Assembly (NCBI GenBank): GCA_002633005.1
Contig: NMRA01000613.1
Coordinates: 74,861-138,860, forward strand
Direction of reading: 5' to 3'
DNA: 64,000 bases
Source of the DNA: Phoronis australis
Lineage: Eukaryota > Phoronida > Phoronidae
Shown: piece after piece, positions 12,001 through 27,000 of the stretch
Layout: the number at the start of each line of letters is the position of its first letter
Position numbering within the stretch: the stretch's first letter is position 1
The notes under the pieces: model-generated
The model's input: only the letters and a program-made list of their open reading frames with translations
Databases searched by the model: none
Told to the model about the DNA's origin: nothing
Position numbers and translations under genes: made by a program

Positions 12001-15000
12001 CAAAAGTATAGAAATGAACTCTATAAAAGTGTGTATTCGGTGAAACTTTAAAGCGAGTAGTCTTCGAACTTCACGGATGACACGACCATATATTTTTAGC
12101 AAAATGTAGCAAAAAATAAATTTCAACAACCAATTTCATTCAATATAAATGTTCAAGACCAAATCTCAAACACATCGTTACAGTTTTCTAAAACATAATT
12201 TGTTTTTAGATTTTTGCAACTTTTGAATTTTTTCATCAAAATCATAAAAGTCCTATATTTTGATAGCCCCTTATGCAAAAGTGGAACATTCTATAAACAG
12301 TTCCCAACAAAATATTGGACAAGAGTACATAAAACATTGAATGAGGGACTTTTCGTCTGAATCCGATCCGACATTTCTGAGGTATGGCGGGCTATGATGT
12401 TCTAAGTTAGCCCCTGCTTTCTGTCAAAATAGCTTTTGATTGAGCCCACTTTCCATCACCTGGAATTTTATGAGCACATTAATCATTCCTCATCCGAGTG
12501 TGGAACAATCTGAGATCACCTTCATAACACAACGTGGTCTAAATCAAAAGTCGTTTTCTAGAAAAACGATTGAGGGGATAACGACCGTTGTTCAGCAGCA
12601 TTCTGACACGACTGTTTTTGAAATATCTAGCAATGAGACAAAACTCTTGTCTTGATCGAATGTCACTTTGTTGCTAATGGTCCCTACAACTAACAGTTTT
12701 AGCTAGAGCTCAGTACACTATATACAAGGTGCAAAAGTGTTCGTTTCGAGGTTTTGACAAATTTGAGACATCATTGAAAAATATTTTTGTAATAAAATGG
12801 ACGTCTAGCCACATAGAATCGAGAAATACCCAGTTTAGCATTGATAAGTTTATTTTGAAAATTACCACATCGGGTTTTAAACAAAACCTATTTACACCAA
12901 ACTGTCACAGATCCACCAGTGGTCTGAAAATTCAGATGTTACAAGTATTTCGATTTGGAAATAATGCAATGCCCATTTTAGCTTACAGACTTCAAAAAAA
13001 ACAACTTTGGCAAGACATGTTAACAGTATTCCTGCTAGTGATGAACTGTAAGGCAAACTTGTCAACAAAATTTACGAGCAGACTACAAGTTCATGACAGA
13101 GATTGAATAACAATTCTCTGGAAAGGATAAATCCAATGTAACTTGAAAAGAAAGACTACTTGTACTAACACAAGCCTCATGATATTAGATACTGTTGTTG
13201 ACATGACAAGACATTAATATTTTCTAGTGACTAGAACACTTTACAGTTACATATTTGTAAATACTATTACTTACAGAAGTACCCAACCCATTTCAACTCA
13301 CAAATCTGTCAGTATTTCCAATAAAAATATCCTGAAACACATCATCAATCTTTTGGGCCAACAGGATTTGTGTCTAACAAAACACCCTCCCTTTTCATGT
13401 AATGCTGGTTTCGTTTCAGAACATCTACATGACCTGCATAACTTACAGTTAACTGTTAGCCTGATTTCTTTCTCCGTTTTTCCCAGAGTCGAAGCGCCAC
13501 CTGATGGTGTCAGGTTATTCTCAGCTGTTATGGTGTAGACGCCAGCATTGATACGCGAAACACTCTGGAAGGTCTTGTAGGAGCCGGGGGTTCTCTGATT
13601 TGTACCCTGCTTTATCCAATAGATGGACGAGGCAGCTGGCTGAGACTGAACAGTACATGACATGTTGACAGGCCTCCCCTCATCCACAGTTATTGGAGAT
13701 GTACAGCCACTGATTTCAGGTTTATCTGAAAGAGGAAACGTTATGCTTAACAAGCGTTTTTGTTATCAGTTTTGACTAAGTTAACCAAAAACTGATGAAT
13801 GTTTGTGTATGAAAAATTACAAAAATTTTAAGACAACTGTTTACCCTTTCTTTACCGATTAACATGTTAGTACTTATATTACAACTTAAGTTTAAACCAA
13901 TTTTTGTGAAATTTGTTACAATTTTCAGATTTAGTAAAGTCAAACAGGAGAGAGCACATCTTAGACTTGCCTCACACACACTGTGAACACCAGGGTCAGG
14001 AGACCAATCAAAAATGCATTCAGAGAATTCCACTATAAACTCCAACCTGCATCTCACTGAGAGATTGCAAATTATCCTACAAGTGGCTGTTATAGGCAGA
14101 AACAGATTCAAATATTGTGAAAATCGCGTACAATTTCATAACAAACCCGTTTTATCAGCATGTTCGACAATTACTGTAATCGCTAGGCACACACAAAAAC
14201 TGTTGCGGTTACGTAGGACCTCAGAAAAATGTCCAAATTTGGCTAACTTTGGAACTTCATATCTCAGGAATGGAGATTAGGTTCATACAAAACTTTCACG
14301 TACAATGCTTTAAGCACTATTCTCTGAAATGCTGTCAGGATTTTTTCCATAATGTTTGACTTTTGCATGAGGGGGGACAACAGAAATACAAGACTTTATG
14401 GTTTTCATTGAAAACCTCTAAATTTCCATACAACAAAAATGAAATCGTAATTTCAAAAACCGTAACAGTCATTTTGAGATTTCGTCCAAAACATTTGTAT
14501 CATTCAAAACAAATAAAATTTGACAATGTTATTAATACCTTTAATTTGTTATGAACGCACTTCTTTTTGTTAAATTTTTGGTCACGTGACACAACTAGTG
14601 ACAGATTATGATTAAGTTAAAAACCAAAATTCCAAAGTTTTTCTTCTTTCAGAAAATATATGCTTTTATATCAAGTTAAAATCTACAAGGTCTATAGACA
14701 CTTGACTAAATCAAGGACATGTCGATAAGGTTCTACACAACCTTAAAGCAAGCAACACAGTTCTGATACCATCCGGAGCAGGCTTTCTAATCAAAGGTCC
14801 AAACTGGCCAACTTGCAATGCTTGTTCAATGAATGCATCTTCCAGTTTCGATTTGTTAACAAATTTATAAAAAGCAAGCAAAGACCCTTACACTGTACTA
14901 CGACTGAGGTGGTCCCACTTCCTACACCGACAACATTGGTTGCTGAGCACTTGTAAATGCCGGCGGAACTTTTCTGTGCTTGATTGATGAAAAGCGTAGG

Positions 15001-18000
15001 GCTAGTAGAACCTAGAACACAATTTAGTTATCTGGGTTAAAACATTTCTCCGCACTTTCTGATCAGATGGGAAACTTTTTCCGGCATAACTCTCAATCTG
15101 CAAGCTGTATCAACACCCATTTATGTAGTGGTCTCATGCAATCACCCATTTCTGCTGAATTATCACTGCCCAAATTAGACACAAAAGGAGAGAAAGTCAC
15201 TTAACTCCACTTTAAGCAGTAATCACCTATTGCTACTGAGTTGCTCTGTCCAAATCAGACACGGAAGTAGAGAAAGGCACTTCCATTCAAAGACCTCTGA
15301 TACAGCTGATAGCATAGTACAAAAATCTATGCAAAGAATTTGATGAATGTGACAGATGGTGAGCATAATATATCGTTGATGGTCAACGCATCAAATGTGA
15401 AAATACAACTTCACTTTCCCATGAGCACCAGTGTCACTCAGATTCTTAATAAGGCGAACTTTTTGACAGGATACGCCCATAATACTACATCGCTAAGGCA
15501 TAAGCTATAGTGCTGTACTTACCGGTAAGAACATCATTGTCCTTAAACCATGTGACTTGTGACACTCCTGGATTGGCAGTCACGTTGCAAAATAATGAAT
15601 TCCCAGTACTGCCGTCCAATATGATGTATGGATTAGGACTCAGCTGTAGCCGGGGTTTATCTGGAATTGTAGGTTAATGTTGATGACTTGCAGATAAGAC
15701 TTTAGGAAAAGTTTAAGAATAACAGAACAACAGAACAATAACAGAATACTAAAAGTAAAACTAAAGCAACAGCACAAAATGCACACAAAAGCATGAGAGT
15801 TATTAACCTTAATGGCATCAGTATTGATCTTACTGTTTGACATACTACAATGATGCTGAGGCATCTAATTGTATTCACCATAAAGTTCATCACAGATCCA
15901 AGTTTTTAAAAATGCCCCTCTGCTAATTTGTGAGGCTGTCATGTGGAACAACAGAAATATTATGAAAATCGTGGGAATTCACAAAAATGTTAAAAGCCCT
16001 TGAAAAATGAAAAAAGTGCAGTTTGGCAATTATTTTTGTCAGCTCAGGTGAGTAGTTAAGATCTAGATGTGTAAAGTAATCTTAAAATTTGCATGCATTT
16101 TTAATCTGATAATTTTTCACTCTACACTGCAAGACACATGTGAAGTCTATAGAATGAATAGGCTAAAGTATCCTCAAATTCGATAAAAACAACAACCAAA
16201 CTTGTCATTTCCGTTTTTCAAAAGCTCACCGCATTGTTGAACATCAAAAATACTCAGATTTCAAGATTTGTCCCATGAGACAGCTGTGCAATGCAATTGT
16301 ACAAGCAGCGAAGTAAACCTTTCTCCCTATTTACTTTTACAGAAATAAAATTTCACTGTTCCGCAATAATATATTCTTATTTGAGGAAAGTATAAATAAA
16401 ACAGCCTGCAAAAGTAACTGTGGTTATTTGCATTGCTGCCTTCTTTGAAGACAGTGTGTCCCTTACATTGCACAGGCAACCGTAGTGTCCTCTCTAGCTT
16501 GTTGTTGACGTTCTCCTTGTTGAACGCCAGACACTTGAAGACTGCGCGGTCATCTGTGTACTGCATGACACGAGTCACTACACTCTTGCTCTCGTTGTAC
16601 GGTGCTGGCGCCGCCGTGTACACCGCATTAGGAAGTAGCTACAACACATGTAAAATTAACAGTACGGGGCTAGATACTTAGCAAGAAGTCAACTCCCCAA
16701 ATTGCACCCCGGTAAAATTCCCAGGTCGCTTAATGCAACATGTAGTTAAACCAAACCTAATTGGCAACCATTGAACATGAAATACCCGAGGGCTGTTCCA
16801 GTAAAAAATGTATGGGAGGTGGGAAGGCACTTTCATTTCTTAACCGCCGCCCATATTTTTCTTTTATTTCTCCAATCCACGACCCATAATTTTTAATTCG
16901 GTTGAATTATAAAATGTGGTATTTGGGATAATCAACCTGTCTTGTTAAAAACTAAAAGGGCCAACAAGGGGTGCTGTGGTAACCAAATCTGTCTGAAAAT
17001 CGGCTGGTACCGGTGCATACCAGCCGTCTAACTCTATACCAAATGTCATCATGTAGTGTCTCCTTTTTTGTTGATATTAGCTGTTCAGATTTTCAGTTCA
17101 TAGTCCTGAAGATGTCTCCCAGACTGAATTACAGCGGTTTTGCATAATGTGTCTCAGGGTACCGCACAATTAAAAATAATGTCGGCGGTTATCAAGAGAT
17201 GAAGTGGTATACATTGATATTATCATTATGTGATAATAATTCATATTATGATTATGATTATGATTACTTGCAGCTCAGGTAAGAGGACTTGGCATGCCTG
17301 CCTATGCTCATTGTAAACTACTTATTACTATAGCATGAGCATACAATTAATGCAATGAATTTTGAGCACCAAACTTTTAAAAAGAAACTTCAACTATCAT
17401 GCGTTTGGACAGAGGGAAAGTACAACCAGGTTTTATCACAACCACTTACCGTGTTGCCCAGGTAGATTGAAAGTTGAGGTGTTGGATATCCCCCGGAGGA
17501 CTTACAGGTGAAGGTAACCGTATCACCCTCCCTGGCACTTGGTACACTTGAGGTGAAAACTGAAGTATTAGGGGGAGCTGAAGCAAAGAAATTTCAAGAC
17601 AGAATTTAAAAAAATGAGGAAGCAAGTAAAAAAGAGTATATTCATTTACACCAACATGAGTTTCACTGATCACAAACCAACATGACTTTCAGTGATCACA
17701 ATGAAACACGACTTTCACTGTTCACAATGAAACACGACTTTCACTGTTCACAATCCTGCCATGACTTTTACTGTTCACAATCTCGATCACCATCTGTTCA
17801 AACTGCTAGACAAGTCTCTCATGCTCTAGTTTGAGAAGACCGTGACTGGACGTGTTACTAAATTTGAAAGTCACACTAATTTTCAATAAAATCTTACTCT
17901 CAGAAAACTGTCAAGTTGAATAATGCATGGTAATATTTTAGTTGTTTTACAAAAATAATGCTCAAATACCATTGCATACATCTATTGTTTAGGGTTAGCA

Positions 18001-21000
18001 ACCTCGCTACACTCAATAAAATGTTTATCCAGGTAAATTTTTGTTCAAATTTTCAGAAACTAAAATTGAACTATTTCTTGGGAAAAGAATTATTGTTTTT
18101 CCCATCAACAAAGCCAGAATTCGTTACCAGAGTGCACTTCAAAGATCATCTGAACAGATAGAGAAATTACTGTCTATTTTTCACCTTATTTTTTCATGCT
18201 AGTGAACGTGATAAGTTGCTGAACAGTTTCCATCGGCAATATGATTATGATTCAGTACCCTATGGTGGGCACTGTGCATTGTCAAGACGTGGAAAACTGA
18301 AACGAAAACCGATAAAAAGAAATCCCCTCTTTCATAAGCCACGGAAATATCCATTTTTCCTGATGCAAAAAGCAACACACCTTTCCTCACAATTTCTCAC
18401 TGTTTACCCATATCTATCAAAGTCTATTTTTTTAACACAGAAGACCTGGATGCACATTTTGCAAGAGGGATATTGATTTCAAAGCCATCACAAAGCTAAC
18501 ATTATGACAACATTACAAACTAGAATAACAATCCTACCCTTTGTGCAGTGTTATTTTAGTGATCTCTCTGCAGCAAGGTGTTTTCAGGAGAAATATAGAT
18601 TTGTGAAGGCAGGTTTACCATGGGATTACAATAGAGGGGGCTTTGTCCAGAGTCATCTGCATGTAAAGGTTGTATTGTGAAGTAAACACCATGCAGGTTT
18701 TAAAGTCACAATAAATCCTGAGTACTTGTGCACTTCCAGAGCAACAGCATGGCATGACCACTAAATGGACCTGGTCAAAACCAATGATCACTGGTCAGTT
18801 CCTCTGGAGATCCACCATGGAAATCATATTTCTAATTTGAGTAATGAACAACATGTGACCAATTTCACCCTAACAAGAGCAGTGGCCATTCAAGGTGTAA
18901 CATTGCATGCAGTGATCAGGGCATAACACAAACTCAACCAGCCTTACACCCATGACCTACACAGTATTAGTTGAGCCTGTTTCAGGTAAGCAGTGTTGTT
19001 GGAGGAAAAGCTACACACACAACTCATGGGTTGATATCAAACTTGTGCATGTGAATGACTCTGTCCTATGATATGTTGCAGGTGCTGGTTGACAAATTAC
19101 AGTTGAAAATGTTTAATACCAGCACATGTACCAATAATGAACAAAATACAAACTTAATTATACAACCTTTTCCTCCAATTTTGTTATGAGGTACACAACT
19201 ATTTGTTTGAGACTTAAATTCAGTTCAACCAGGATGAGGAAAATTAGTTAGGAGCCCTTGTGATGCCATCAAAAGCCAAGTACTGTTCAGTTACCACAAC
19301 ACACTTGACTCAACAAATTCTAATGTGGTGCCGTGCAGTTTTGACAAAGATAATTTTGTTGCGGATTCAGTTGCAATTAATCGCTGTCGTATGTGATGTC
19401 GGCTGATCTGACGCTCGTGTGAACGCAACAGTGAAAAGTCGCACAACTTTTAGGCAGATGTGTCGCAAAACTTTTCCGAAAAAACGGGGCATGTTTGAAG
19501 CAGACTTCTAACATATGGCCACAACAAAGAGACAACTGGTCCTTCCACACACCTCCATGTCCGTGAGGGGGGGACTGTACATGCCTTGGAATGGTTTACA
19601 GGGGGATATACTCAAAATCCCGACCAATTCTATAGCTAAGCTAGCGGTACCAATGTAAAGTGACACAAAGTCCAGTAAATTACCCACCCAAGACAATACT
19701 TGCTCAGTTGGTTGACCATAACAGTCAAATTGCCAACCTGATGTTTCAATAATAGAAAGTACAACATACCTGTTACGGACAACGTTGCTTGACCATTTTC
19801 AAAGCTCACCATTGCACACGAGTACACACCAAAATCTTCTTTCTGTACATTTGCTATTACCAAACTATAATTTCCATTCCGCGAATCCAGTGTGATCCGG
19901 GAGCTCCCGAACCACTTTCGATTTCCCACAAACAAATTTCCAAGTAAGTTATTTGTCCATGACCTTTCTAAGCTGTTGCTAGAGTCAATGAAGGAACATT
20001 CCAACGTAGCTGTTTGACCAAGGGTCACCTCTTGATCTGTTGGCTTGACCCTCCAGCTTTGAGCAGACACTGAAATAAAGGAAATAGAAATGAAAGTAAA
20101 ACATTCGCAACAATAAAAACGTTTTAAATAACGGTAGTCTCAATTCGTTAGGAGAAACCAGTTCCACAACAGTATCAAGGCTATTAATACAAATTTCTTT
20201 CTTGAGAGACGGTGGGTTATAGCAGCTTCAACACAAGTTTTGACGGCATCAGCTACTACGATAAAACCTCACCAATTTAGGACGCAGTATGGACGAAAAG
20301 TGAAATTTTATTTTCTCCCTTTCAGTGAAAGATGTATGGTATCAAATTAATGTTTGTCCATGTTCAAGTTCTGTAACAAAGCCACCATTTGACAATGTTT
20401 CTATGTGGGCATTCACAACAGTGTTAAAGCCCTTGGAAATTTAAAAAGGACAATTTTGGCAATTATTGGTCAGACCTGTCCCTACTTCCCTTCCACCTGG
20501 ACTGTGCACAGTGGGGCACACTTTATGTCATACCTGGTTATACAATATCCTGGTTATTGTCATGAAATGCCAAAAAATAATCAAGCTTGAGTCAAGTTCA
20601 ACTTCAAGTTGAGTCGGCTGTAAATTAACACCTCCATCATGGTCAATTTAGAAGCCACTGCATCACTGGAATTTGACCAAGTTTTCTTCAAGTTGATGTT
20701 AAAAATGCAAAAAATTGACTTCTTTTTGGTATTTCGTAATTATAGTCTTCCTGTCATCTGCCATTTTCTTAAAGTGTACTTATATCCCATAGATTTGAGA
20801 ATTAACTGGGTCGAGAATGGGAAAGTACCCAACTCGCCAATCAGGGGGATAATATTGACGATGAGAGACAAATGTGTCATTGAATTGAAAGAGTTCAGTG
20901 GCACATACATTTGTTGAACTCGCTCATTTTCATGGCAAAAAAACCTGCTTTTCCAATTAAAGTGTGTTGTAACATGCATGAAATTTTTAGAGTCCTGCAT

Positions 21001-24000
21001 ATAACATACAGTTGAAGGGAAATTTTTGATTTCAATATATTCTTTTACGGCATATGAGTTAACTTTTAAATTGTGAGTCAATAATATGCCCAACCAGCAA
21101 AACATAAATTACAATGAAAAGACAACTGATCACATATTTAGTAACATTATCTGGTAATAAGCAAAGGCCAAGGTCACATGAATCCAGCAGATATAGTAAC
21201 TGCAAGTGTCAAAAAATAATCACCACATCCCACATTATGCGCAATTATAAAGAAACACCACACATCACCTTATCTATTGCAACTATCAGAGTTCCAAATC
21301 CAGCAAATTTTCTATCCATCAGCAACTTCTTTACACTGGTCCACAGCCCGTTGCCAAGTAAAACTACTGTGCTCATCTGGGCTAACACTCATTTTTGAAA
21401 ACCTGTCTGCCCACGAAATTAGTAAATTCTCAATGTTCATCTATAGTTTTGAAAGTAATTTACTAAATATAGACATGTTGATTACATCCTAGCTTTGAGG
21501 TTACACAATACTGTAGAAAAGTGACCAAATTTGGTTAACCTTTGAACTTTGTATCTCAGAATGATGACCCGATTCAAATGCTTTATGTAATGTTCCTAAG
21601 GCCATGAGGAAATGGTTTTAACATGTAACACTTTTAAACCAGGGGTTACCAAATTAGGACTTTTATGGTTTTTAAGAAAATATTTAAAAAAATCATACGT
21701 TGTATCAAACAAACCCCCTACCATACCCCATTTCGGCATATTCTCGTACCTCCACGTGGCCAGTGCTTTTTATTGCCCATTGTACCATTTTTTATTTTAC
21801 TCAATTTGTATTCTCTATCTATTCTTGTATCCGTCAATTCTATTCGTCATAATAAATGATCTTACATATCGCATACCTCGGTCTCCTTCTCATCTCTGGT
21901 AACAAGCTTGTGATGTTCATTTCATTTATACATGTCTGTCGACCATAAAAAAGGATTTACAAAAATTGTAGCAGTGTTTTTGACATTCCACTTTTTGAAT
22001 ATTTATATCTAAAGAACTTTGATCATGTCATTGATAAGTTACTTGGCTGCTAACATAAATTTGGTTTTTGCCAATTAATGGCAGATTGGCAAAAAGACAA
22101 AAATCAAATTTCGCAAGCTTTCTCTTTCAAAAAATTGATACTTTACAGACCCAAATTTACAGTTTTGTAAAAATTTTGGTAAATACACAGGCATATTGAT
22201 AAAGTCCTGCAAAATACTTAAAGCAACTGTTCTGATAACTCGATCAGTCTTTCGAGACATTACACCATGCACATTTTGTCAATTTTCACGCAGAAGGACC
22301 GCAGTTAAGCCAAGTCCACCTCAACAGCAACTGATTCAGAAAGATTAGGGAACTTTTTAGCTAGTTGAAAATTGTCATCAAGACCATATTTTTAGTATAT
22401 CAGCAGATGGACACGGAGCCTGACGGAGGCAAAGCACACCATGACTCACTTGATATTTCACCTGGTTTCCAAGGTAACAGATGCGTTACACAAGGCTTAT
22501 TGGATCAATACTTTGAAAAAAGGTTACTCCCAATTGTGGAAGCTGGTACTTAAGAGTTAGCCAGGGCATAACGAAGACACGAATTGACAAAAATCACACA
22601 CATAGCTTTGGGACAATTAGTAGCAGGGGGGAGAGGGAGGGGGGGGGGATAGTNNNNNNNNNNNNNNNNNNNNNNNNNNNNNNNNNNNNNNNNNNNNNNN
22701 NATCCCATATGACCAGGAGTATAAATTATTTAATCACAACCCACAGATTAGAACTGATAAAAGTTACATAATACTTGGTTGTGTACTAGTTCAAGAACAG
22801 CAACAGATGATAAATTGATCAACAATTAAATTTATTAGATAGAACAATGGAATCATACCTGGTCACAACTGGGAAGCCTTAAGGTACTAGCAACAAGCAG
22901 TGTCTATTTCACAAATAGCACTATGAATTAGAGAAACTGCCAAGCAGGGTTAGAATCTAACACAAGCTATGGGACAAATGACCCTGGATTTCTAATTTTA
23001 TCATTACACTCGAAGATGCACAGAAATGCCAGGAACTATCAAAATTTGACTCAAATACTTTAACAGTTTTGACCATCCTTGTCTTGCTTCAATTTTCAAA
23101 AGTTAGAAGGATAAATGTGCTTTTTTGAAATGAACATGTTATGACCTTGGAAAATTGTTTTTGCTAAGGTTCTCAGCCCCAATCTTCTGTAGACACCACA
23201 TGTTTGGATATTAAGTGCACACAGTTCATGGGAAAAGAAGGTGTCTCTGTTTGCACCACTAACTGGTAGCATTGAATGTGGTCACCTTTTCAATTACAGG
23301 GAGTGTGAAACCTGTTTAGATGGCAGTTCAGTCACTGTAGGCATTTTTATTGGTTCAAATTCAATTAACTCAAAAACAGGCTGATATCACCAAAGACTAC
23401 TTTGACAACTGAAAACACATTAAAAAGGAAATCAATTTTAAGCCTGTATGAATGATAAATCATGAACCTCAAAACAAGGTGGTACTACAGCAGTAAAAAA
23501 GTATCGCAACTCAATGCAAAAAGCCTTTTAAGGCGACCAAAATTACCACAAAGATAAAACTGACAGACTGACTCATCAGACTTGCAACAAAAAAAGTACG
23601 TAATTTGATGTTTTTGATCAACTGAAAAGGCATGTGTAAACAGTAACAGCCATCATCACTTTTGGTTGACAAGAGAGTATGTCACAACAACAAGTTGACC
23701 AACTTACTTTAAATGTCCACTATATTGATTACATATAAACAACACAACATGAAATAAACTGTCGTCACAAAACATGCAAGAAATTGGTTCTGATTGGTAA
23801 TTTACATGTACCGTATATGAGGCCAATTCAAAGGTATGGCAGTAAAGATTTGAAGAACGCGATCAATTGTCATGGCAAAATCACAGATACTTGAGTTTAA
23901 ATATATGGTATATAGCACCAATTTTCTTGTGATTTTCTCGCTCAACTGCCATAATTTCAATGAAATAGACTTCCATCATTTTTAAACCTACAAACTATTT

Positions 24001-27000
24001 GCCCTGTTGCACATGTTGTCTCACTGGATGGCCAATGCAGTGCCACCCTTAAAAACCATTGTTCTGACTAATGTTAAGGGTAACTTGAACCCCTTGTTCT
24101 TTCTTTACAAATGGAACAGTTATCATATTAGGTTACACTATACAAAATCGCAGATGGAATAGTGTTTATTGCTTGTTTCAATGGGTTGATTCATCAGTGC
24201 AAACTTATTTTATTCAAGACTTCTGCAATTTCAGCTTGAAAGTGTTAGTGCTATGTGCATGGTTTTAAAATAAATAAATAACTCCCATTAACTTGGTCAT
24301 AAGTCTACTTGACCATTTTCTGAAGCCTTCACTCTGTGGGAAATGGAACAACAGGTGGCATATAGTCCTATCAAGCTTGAATCATAAGCAAATGGTTGGG
24401 AAAAAATTGATGAACATGTGGTATGGCAGACAAGGTACTCCAACATTTGATGAGATATCAGCCATTTGGGTGATGGATAGACCTGTGGCAGACCATTTCT
24501 TACTGGTATGATATGCTTCAGTTCTGGGAAGAAATTGTGTACAATCTGAAGAATTTGAAAGATACATTTCAAATTTTTTGCTTTTGCTATTTTGATTGAC
24601 CTTGTGGTAGTGACCACGATGGAATGATAACTTTGAGCAGTAATTAGACCTGTGCTAGCCTGAGAAATTGACTTGAGAAATGATCACCTTTAATACACAC
24701 TTGAAATGTTAAAAAATGCATAAAGTGTGTGGCGATATGTCTTAGAAATCAGCTATTATGGCAAAACCTTGCCAGTTTTGGACAAAAAATTACGTATTTT
24801 TCGTTTTTCAAATACTGTAGTGAATGTCGACAACTCCACTAAATATTGCGTCAACAACGGGTTCATAACAGAACGTGATAATGTCAAAGCACCAAAGGGA
24901 TACTACAGATCTTTTAAGAAACAACATGTATAAAATCCCAGTCTTCCAAATGCTGCCTTAAACTGGTGAGATTTCAGTAGGGATAAACGACCTGCAAGCA
25001 GGTAGCTTGGTATCAGGTGTGATCCTCACAACCGCCACCTGGGGGCCTGTTAAAATATTTATTAATTTATTTATTTATTTATTTATTATTGTGATATTTA
25101 AAATGAGGGTGGTCTCTTCAGTGATAGCACTACTTTTCAAGAGGGCCCTCAAAACATAGTTTATGCTTTCGACCAGATTGGATTAATTCGATTATAGGAA
25201 AGATATCAATAGCTGATGGCTATCAAACTGTCACGACAATATAAAAAATGATGAAATTTCGTAATTATTACGTTAATACATCTGGGCCATGCAAAAGGTT
25301 TAAAGCAACACAAGAGAAAAGATTGTTATTGAGCTAGGAATGGTTTTGGACTTTCTGATCAGCTGCTCAAAACTTTTTAAGTATGGCCACAAATACAATA
25401 CATATCACAAAGCAAAAATACCATTCAAAAGAAACATACCAAACTGTGTTAGCAAAAAAATGATCAACAGATGTTGGCAGTATAAACTGACTATGAACAG
25501 AGCTCTGTTAGTATTCAAACCACAGGACTGCAACATCAAAGACTGATAGATGTGACTGGTCAACCAACCCAGAAAGGTGTTGACAGAAAGGCCCTCATTG
25601 GAAAGGTCAGCAAAAGTTCCCCCATATGTTTTGGTAACTCTGGCACATAGTTATTAACAGATTTAGACATTACACCAATGTATTGTTATTCAGCTGAAAT
25701 AATAAACTGACTAGCAGTAACTTTGCATCTCATGCTACTGTCCACAAGTTCAGAAATAAAACGGACTTCACAGAAACCCTGCGAGGAAAATCTGGTGCCG
25801 AAGAAAAGTTCCAAAATACCACTCAGTCATCACTTTTGCAAGAGCATATTTGTTGATGAAAATAAGATTTACAAGAAAAACATTCGTGCATGTCAAGACA
25901 ATTATTTTAAGTTAAGATATGCCCAACCCTAGACCATGAGAACTAAAACAACTGATTGACTGTGAACTTCTTACAAGGTGATTCATTGGTGTTTTGCTGA
26001 AATAAAATAAGCAACCAGAGATAAGGATTTGAGATAACATTAGCAGAACTGATTTCTTATGTCAGGCATTCTAATCACAAGCGTCTAGGAGAAAGTAGTC
26101 CACTCCTAGACCTTGGCCAAAAGTGAACATTTGTGGAAGTAACTTCTGAATCTCCTATTGTAATTTCGCTGCCCTCTGTTGGGGAAACAAAGTAACGAAA
26201 ATCTATCTGGTTTACTTTTGTGTTCTGAAAAGAGTGGTAAAAGCTTTCGAATCTGATTTACCAGATTGTTTTCCTTGTCCCACTCTTTGATAAGAGATTT
26301 ATTCAGAGTTCAACTAGTATCCTGGTAGTTCCACACAGCACAGCAGATATACCAAATCTCACAAGCATGCCAATTTCTCAAGTTTCAAATGCTTGCTGTA
26401 TTGCCAAAAATGTTCAAAATTTCGTTGTGTTGATATTGATGACAGATGTTGTATATAAAGTTTTCAAATAATCATGTAAAATTATCTTCTTGTTTACATT
26501 TGTAGAGAATTTTGATAGTAAAATAAAAATTCACTGTTGCGCCATTTGTGTTCTAATTTCAAAAAATTTTGTCATCCTCATTAATTTCCACATCCAGCTC
26601 GTCAGGTTTAAGATGTACAGGTATTATACAGAAGTCATCCTTTACGCTTTTATTGAAAAGTTGTGTCATGAGAATGTCTCGTCATTTTAAGCACCAATGG
26701 GCTAAGACATCTACACAGTAAAAACCATGCTGTTAACAGACTTAATTTTTCTCAATCTTTATTTTTGTGAAAACTTTTTTGACAAAATGGAGTTACAATA
26801 GTCGGCCATATTGTGTGCAAAGTGAAGACTTATGTAGACAGTCAGAAACTTTGAAAATATTATCTGACTGCAGCTACGGTCTAGAATTAATATAAGGAAA
26901 AGCATTAATTTTGTGAGTTACATCTTTTATAGAAAAAGTGACGTAATAAAATGTCACTTAGAAGTTGGCCATGTTGTGTCCTAAATTTGCGATATTTCAT

